From positions 1,860,001 through 1,924,000 of the forward strand of contig OY282379.1 in assembly GCA_958295875.1 (NCBI GenBank): 64,000 nucleotides of DNA. Reading direction: 5' to 3'. How positions within the stretch are numbered: the first letter of the stretch is position 1; each line of letters opens with the position of its first letter. Shown piece by piece: positions 59,772 to 64,000 of this stretch. The position numbers and the translations under genes are program-made. The DNA comes from an uncultured Pseudomonadales bacterium (GTDB lineage Bacteria > Pseudomonadota > Gammaproteobacteria > Pseudomonadales > Azotimanducaceae). Below the pieces are notes generated by a model. That model ran no database searches and was not told the DNA's origin. It was given only the letters and a program-made list of their open reading frames with translations.

Positions 59772-60860
59772 ATGCAGATTCAAGACTGGCCTTCGGCGAA
59801 GACGACGCCGGCGCTGTACCGCGAACTGAAGCAACTGGATCTCTTGGAGAACCTCGCTGAACTCGAAGCGTTCGGGTTCACGGTGATTCCGCCGGAGAAG
59901 GTGGGGCCGCCGGCCTTGCATCGCCAAGTGCGCGAAGCGGCCACTCGCGTCGCCTGCGAGCGCAAGGGCTGCGCGACGAAGGAATTGCAGGACGTGTACG
60001 CGGACGGTCAGGAGCTGCTGCGCTTCTGCCTGTGGGACGACCAGGTGTTCGAGAAGCTGGTGCTCACGCCGGCGGCGTTGGGCCTCATCCAATGGATGGT
60101 GGGCACGGATTGCATCCTTAGCCTCTGCAACGTTTGGGTGAAGGGTCGGGGGCCGTCGCGCACCAGCGTCCATGCGGATTGGGCGCAGTTCGAGATGCCC
60201 ACCATGGCTGTCGAGGTGTTCGGCGCCAACTTCAACTATCTGGTGACGGATTACTCCAAGGCGGACGGCGGCTTGGCATTCGTGCCCGGCAGCCACCGCT
60301 GGCGGCGCCTGCCCTCCGTGGAGGAGTCGGAGTATTGGCTGGACAACGCCCATCCGGTGGAAGCGCCAGCCGGTTCCATGATTATCTGGGGCGACCACAC
60401 ATGGCACTGCTCCTATCCGAAGGACACCGACGGCCTGCGCATGATGGTGCTCGGCATGTACAACCGCCCGCACATGCAAACCCAAGAGGCGTATCGGCAA
60501 ACCGCCACGAATGAGGCGCTGGCGCGGAATCCGCTGCGATTTGCGCGGCTGATGAACGTGTACCACGGCATGCCTTGGGGCAAGAGCGGCGTGCATGCGG
60601 AGCGCATGACGGAGGCGCCACAGGGCTACTTGAGCCTATTCGACACGGAGCCGGCGGGAGACAAGGTGAGCGTTCCGGCAGATTTGGACTACCACACCTA
60701 TGACCGCGAGCGCGGCCGCATGATGCAGGCCGCCATGAGCGAAACGACGCTGCGCTTCCCAGACCACTACAAATCGAAGCCCGCGCAGCGGAAAGCGCCG
60801 GCGAACGCCGACGCCGACGCAGCCAACCAAGAGGTCAACGACAGCGCGGCTGCCCGCTAG
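59772..60860 (+). CDS. phytanoyl-CoA dioxygenase (PhyH) family protein
   Basis: A 362-residue PhyH-type oxygenase, the third in the window. The H-x-D is in SVHADWAQFEMP and the distal His in MIIWGDHTWHCSYPKDTDGL, followed by the Arg. GGLAFVPGSHRWRRLP is the core loop. The last 30 residues are a Lys/Ala/Asn-rich tail. GAGGGG lies six bases before the ATG at 59772. It is divergent from the GST-GT-D fusion, as the IorAB-like genes are from the other GST, and converges on gloB. The substrate is unknown. Confidence 0.85.
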   Translation: MQIQDWPSAKTTPALYRELKQLDLLENLAELEAFGFTVIPPEKVGPPALHRQVREAATRVACERKGCATKELQDVYADGQELLRFCLWDDQVFEKLVLTPAALGLIQWMVGTDCILSLCNVWVKGRGPSRTSVHADWAQFEMPTMAVEVFGANFNYLVTDYSKADGGLAFVPGSHRWRRLPSVEESEYWLDNAHPVEAPAGSMIIWGDHTWHCSYPKDTDGLRMMVLGMYNRPHMQTQEAYRQTATNEALARNPLRFARLMNVYHGMPWGKSGVHAERMTEAPQGYLSLFDTEPAGDKVSVPADLDYHTYDRERGRMMQAAMSETTLRFPDHYKSKPAQRKAPANADADAANQEVNDSAAAR

Positions 60861-60936
60861 GCGTCACTCACGCGCTCACCCGCGCTGGGCGCCAGCCGGG
60901 CCCTTGGTGAGACGCGCGGGTTCCCGCGCTCGTCCG

Positions 60937-61731
60937 CTACCAGCTGTTGCGCAATTCGCGCAGTTTGATGAACGCCTCCTTGGGCGATGGCTGTTCGCCA
61001 AGCTCGGGGAACGCCTCGCGCAGGCGGCGCAGGATGGTGGGGTTGCCGAGCCGAAAGAAGGTGTTGATCTCGCGCTCTTGGGCCAGCGTCGTCACGAGCG
61101 GGTTGGCCGGGTCGTGCGTGTCGGCCAGTTCGTCCGCGAGTTGCTGCGCCGCTGCGTTGTCTGGCTCGCGGTCCAGCGTGAAGCCCAAGTTGTTGGTGAT
61201 GTAGTCGTGCCCAGGATAGATGCGGGTGGCTTCGGGCAGCTTGGCGAGTTGCGAAACGAATGTGTCGTACAGCTCTTCGGGATGCCCCCCGCCGTGGCAG
61301 TTGCCGGCGCCGGCGTTGAACAGCGTGTCGCCGCAGAAGAGCGCCGGCGCGTCGGTCTTCGAGAGCAGGCAGACATGGCTCATGGTGTGGCCCGGCGTGT
61401 CGAGGGCCAGCAGCTCCACCGTTTTGCCCACGGTGACGGTGTCTCCCGCGGCGAGCCCCACGTCGATGCCGTCGATGCGTGGCCCGGCGTTCGCGTGGGC
61501 CAAGAGCTTGGCGCCGGTCGCCTCGATCATCGGCCCGTTGCCACCCGTGTGGTCGCCATGTTCGTGGGTGTTCAGCACTTGGGTGATGTCCCAGCCCCGT
61601 TCCTGTGCCCGACCGAGGCATTTGCGGAAATCGAGGGGGTCGATGGCGAGCGCCTCGCCGGTTTCCGGGCAGGCGATGAGGTAGTTGAAGTTGCGGTAGG
61701 CGTTGCCTGTCCAAATCTGCTCGACGATCAT
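60937..61731 (-). CDS. gloB: hydroxyacylglutathione hydrolase (glyoxalase II)
   Basis: A 264-residue metallo-beta-lactamase-fold thioesterase. The metal site is VLNTHEHGDHTGGNG, followed by ALDTPGHTMSHVCLL, ALFCGDTLFNAGAGNCHGG and YPGHDYITNNLGF. The C-terminal glutathione-binding helices are present (TFFRLGNPTILRRLREAFPE), so this is the true GloB form. It hydrolyses S-lactoylglutathione in methylglyoxal detoxification. ATG at 61731 with GGAG six bases upstream. The frame is open to 61956, without a conserved start. GloA is not adjacent. Confidence 0.92.
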   Translation of the reverse strand: MIVEQIWTGNAYRNFNYLIACPETGEALAIDPLDFRKCLGRAQERGWDITQVLNTHEHGDHTGGNGPMIEATGAKLLAHANAGPRIDGIDVGLAAGDTVTVGKTVELLALDTPGHTMSHVCLLSKTDAPALFCGDTLFNAGAGNCHGGGHPEELYDTFVSQLAKLPEATRIYPGHDYITNNLGFTLDREPDNAAAQQLADELADTHDPANPLVTTLAQEREINTFFRLGNPTILRRLREAFPELGEQPSPKEAFIKLRELRNSW

Positions 61732-61797
61732 GCGCGCTCCGTGGCCCCAAACCTTGCCCAGCCATTGTAGCCCGCCGCACCGAGGCGATGCCGTCGC

Positions 61798-61876
61798 CGC
61801 TGCCCGCTGCCGCTCAGCGCCTAGCCCCTTGCGAGCCGCCCGCTGCCCGCCGCCCAGCGCCGAACCCCTGCGAGCC
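61798..61876. repeat. imperfect tandem repeat before glyA
   Basis: A unit of about 40 bases beginning CGCTGCCCGC and ending TGCGAGCC occurs at 61798-61837 and, with several differences, at 61841-61876. The intergenic region between gloB and glyA (61732-61950) holds nothing else I can recognise. Confidence 0.5.
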
Positions 61877-61950
61877 GTGCGCCCGAGGCTGAAGGCGGTG
61901 CTCGCTCTGCATGAAAATCCCTCAAGGTCGGCGCGTTTTACCGGAGTACA

Positions 61951-63240
61951 ATGCATCTTTCCCTAGACGAATCCCTTGGCATGTTCGCCCGAACGGATGC
62001 CCTACGCGGCTTTGACGATGAGGTTTGGCGCACCATCGCCGCCGAAAACCGGCGTCAGGAAGAGCACATCGAGCTCATTGCGTCTGAGAACTATGTGAGC
62101 CGCCGCGTGTTGGAGGCGCAAGGCAGCGTGCTCACCAACAAATATGCCGAGGGCTACCCTGGGCGGCGTTACTACGGCGGCTGCGAGCATGTGGACCGCA
62201 TCGAGCGCATCGCCTTGGAGCGCGTCAAGGCGCTGTTCGGTGCAGACTACGCCAATGTTCAGCCGCACTCCGGCTCGCAAGCCAACGCCGCCGTGTATCT
62301 CGCCCTGCTCGAACCGGGCGATTGCGTGTTGGGCATGGGGTTGGCAGACGGTGGCCATCTCACCCACGGCGCCACGGTGAACTTCTCCGGCAAGCTCTAC
62401 CGCGCCGTCCAATACGGCGTCGATGCGGAAACGGGCTGCGTGGATTACGACGCCGTGCAGCGGCTCGCGGAGCAACACCGGCCCAAGTTGCTGATGGCCG
62501 GCTTCTCCGCCTATAGCCGGCGCATGGATTGGCAGCGCTTCCGTGCCATCGCGGATGCCGTTGGCGCCTACTTGGTGGTGGACATGGCCCACGTCGCCGG
62601 GCTCGTCGCTGCCGGGTTGTATCCGAATCCGGTGCAGATCGCAGATGTCACCACCACCACAACGCACAAGACGCTGGCCGGGCCGCGCGGCGGAGTCATC
62701 TTGGCGCGAGCGAACAAGGACATCGAGAAGCGCTTGAACTCGGCCCTCTTCCCAGGCTCGCAGGGCGGCCCGCTCATGCATGTGATCGCGGCGAAAGCGG
62801 TGTGCTTCAAAGAGGCCGCGACGCCGGAGTTCGCCGCCTATCAGCGGCGGGTGCTGGCCAACGCCAAGGCGATGGCGGATGAGTTCATCGAGCGCGGCCA
62901 TCGGGTGGTGTCCAACGGCACGGACAACCATCTGTTCCTACTCGATCTCATCGATGCCGGCATCACCGGCAAAGACGCCGACGCCGCGTTGGGGCGCGCC
63001 AACATCACCGTCAACAAGAACGCGGTGCCGAACGATCCGCGCCCGCCCTTCATCACGTCCGGCTTGCGCATTGGCTCGGCGGCCGGCACGCGGCGCGGCT
63101 TCGGCAAGGCGGAGTTCGGCACCGTCACTGGCTGGATGTGCGATGTGCTCGCCGACATCGGCAACGACAACATGATCGAATCGGTGCGCCGCAGGGTGTT
63201 GGAGCTGTGCCGGGCGTTTCCCGTCTACGCGGCCAGTTGA
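61951..63240 (+). CDS. glyA: serine hydroxymethyltransferase
   Basis: A 429-residue PLP enzyme that interconverts serine and glycine and supplies one-carbon units. Blocks in order: [79 protein letters not shown], the PLP-lysine segment [16 protein letters not shown], and [19 protein letters not shown]-like [20 protein letters not shown]. The ATG at 61951 has GGAG five bases upstream; an ATG 30 bases later has none. nrdR follows after three bases and ribD after that, the common gammaproteobacterial order. Confidence 0.95.
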   Translation: MHLSLDESLGMFARTDALRGFDDEVWRTIAAENRRQEEHIELIASENYVSRRVLEAQGSVLTNKYAEGYPGRRYYGGCEHVDRIERIALERVKALFGADYANVQPHSGSQANAAVYLALLEPGDCVLGMGLADGGHLTHGATVNFSGKLYRAVQYGVDAETGCVDYDAVQRLAEQHRPKLLMAGFSAYSRRMDWQRFRAIADAVGAYLVVDMAHVAGLVAAGLYPNPVQIADVTTTTTHKTLAGPRGGVILARANKDIEKRLNSALFPGSQGGPLMHVIAAKAVCFKEAATPEFAAYQRRVLANAKAMADEFIERGHRVVSNGTDNHLFLLDLIDAGITGKDADAALGRANITVNKNAVPNDPRPPFITSGLRIGSAAGTRRGFGKAEFGTVTGWMCDVLADIGNDNMIESVRRRVLELCRAFPVYAAS

Positions 63241-63243
63241 CAC

Positions 63244-63702
63244 ATGCACTGCCCGTTTTGCCGCGCTGAAGACACCAAGGTGATCGATTCGCGGCTCGTC
63301 GCCGAGGGCGGCCAAGTGCGAAGGCGGCGCGAATGCCTCACCTGTGGAGACCGCTTCACAACCTACGAGACGGCGGAGCTGGCGATGCCTCGCATCGTCA
63401 AGAGCAACGGCGAGCGGGAACCATTCAACGAAGACAAGCTCCGCGCCGGCATGCGGCGGGCGCTGGAGAAGCGCCCCGTTGACGCAGACGCGGTGGAGAG
63501 TGCCATCACCCGCATCAGCCACATGCTTCGCGCCACCGGCGAACGCGAGGTGCCGTCGCGGCAACTCGGCGAGGCTGTCATGGGCGAACTGCGCGGCATG
63601 GACGCCGTGGCGTATGTGCGCTTCGCATCCGTGTATCGAGATTTCCAAGATGTGCGCGAGTTCTCCGAGGAAGTGCGCAAGCTCAACACAGAAGACGGCT
63701 GA
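63244..63702 (+). CDS. nrdR: transcriptional repressor NrdR
   Basis: A 152-residue regulator of ribonucleotide reductase genes. The N-terminal zinc ribbon is [19 protein letters not shown] with the second Cys pair in [16 protein letters not shown]. An ATP-cone domain follows ([20 protein letters not shown] onward), which senses dATP/ATP. The C-terminus ([20 protein letters not shown]) is standard. It sits three bases after glyA and seven before ribD, so the three are one transcript. No nrd gene is in the window, so its targets lie elsewhere. Confidence 0.96.
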   Translation: MHCPFCRAEDTKVIDSRLVAEGGQVRRRRECLTCGDRFTTYETAELAMPRIVKSNGEREPFNEDKLRAGMRRALEKRPVDADAVESAITRISHMLRATGEREVPSRQLGEAVMGELRGMDAVAYVRFASVYRDFQDVREFSEEVRKLNTEDG

Positions 63703-63709
63703 CGCCCGG

Positions 63710-64000
63710 ATGCTGTCGCCGACGGACCTCGCGCACTTGGGCGCCGCCATCGAGCTCGGCGAGCATGGCCTCTTCAGCACCACGCCCAATCCCCGCGTCG
63801 GCTGCGTGCTGGTGCGCGATGGCGAGACGCTTGGGCGTGGCTGGCACGTGCGCTGCGGGGAGGCGCACGCGGAAGCCAACGCGCTGGCCGATGCCGGCGG
63901 CTACACCGCCGGCGCCACGGCTTACGTTTCCTTGGAGCCGTGCTGCTTCCAAGGCCGCACGCCACCCTGCGCCGACGCCTTGATCGACGCTGGCATCCGC
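63710..64000 (+). CDS. ribD: riboflavin biosynthesis protein RibD, N-terminal part
   Basis: The first 97 codons, cut by the right edge. The deaminase domain is clear: TTPNPRVGCVLVRDGETLGRGWH, the zinc His and catalytic Glu in GEAHAEANALADAGG, and the Cys pair in SLEPCCFQGRTPPCADAL. This half deaminates diaminohydroxyphosphoribosylaminopyrimidine; the reductase half would lie beyond the window. ATG at 63710, seven bases after nrdR. Confidence 0.95.
   Translation, partial: MLSPTDLAHLGAAIELGEHGLFSTTPNPRVGCVLVRDGETLGRGWHVRCGEAHAEANALADAGGYTAGATAYVSLEPCCFQGRTPPCADALIDAGIR

Noticed and set aside
1-64000. tRNA, rRNA, riboswitch, CRISPR, transposon or prophage
   Set aside because: I looked for clover-leaf signatures, regular short repeats with spacers, transposase DDE motifs, integrases and phage genes on both strands and saw none.

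Overview
The window is GC-rich, densely coded DNA. It reads as the chromosome of a gammaproteobacterium, probably an uncultured marine or host-associated lineage. The evidence is an RNase T gene, a CGFS monothiol glutaredoxin (Grx4 type), an OpgB-like phosphoglycerol transferase and the glyA-nrdR-ribD gene order, together with several phytanoyl-CoA dioxygenase (PhyH) and class III CoA-transferase genes. The habitat is inference. I see no tRNA, rRNA, CRISPR array, transposase, integrase or replication origin. Translation starts were chosen from visible ribosome binding sites and usual family N-termini.

Left part (1-19 kb). After the tail of a SPOR-domain gene comes a minus-strand Tad/Flp pilus set read from 4.8 kb leftwards: Flp pilin, CpaA, CpaB, CpaC, a small lipoprotein and CpaE/TadZ. 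It has a good sigma-70-type promoter, but no TadA, TadB or TadC is adjacent. A two-gene plus-strand envelope operon follows (PMT-like glycosyltransferase and OpgB-like transferase). Next is a minus-strand signalling cluster: a vWA-like/TonB-C membrane protein, a PEGA-repeat kinase that has lost both metal-binding residues, and a Roadblock/LC7 protein translationally coupled to the ammonium transporter Amt. A gluconolactonase-like gene, an orphan ParA and an unassigned basic protein complete this part.

Middle (19-41 kb). This is core metabolism and repair: grxD, rnt, argG, asd, two PhyH genes, exported-looking Pcm and MsrA, a gamma-glutamyltransferase and metY. A first accessory island at 29.8-33.2 kb holds a Dcm-type methylase followed by a GHKL ATPase fused to a nuclease-like domain. 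Then come a TcuA-like flavoprotein with a CoA-transferase, a glutaminyl cyclase, a DUF3604 lipoprotein and an alpha/beta hydrolase.

Right part (40-64 kb). A second island (39.9-44.6 kb) has a DUF4143 ATPase behind a large palindrome, an orphan MNT-type nucleotidyltransferase, the 5' stub of another DUF4143 ATPase behind its own palindrome, and a XamI-type restriction-modification pair. A catabolic block follows (SDRs, two CoA-transferases, a luciferase-like oxidoreductase), then a secreted protein, a histidine phosphatase, a glutathione transferase and an IorAB-like molybdenum hydroxylase. A third island (55.2-57.8 kb) carries a PIN-domain gene with an unknown partner, an ATPase remnant, a 52-residue protein and a possible nuclease. 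It lies between two nearly identical GST copies, the second of which is fused to a GT-D glycosyltransferase-like domain. The window ends with PhyH, gloB, glyA, nrdR and the start of ribD. No gene-free stretch exceeds about 300 bases; the longest, 56574-56875, holds the ATPase remnant.
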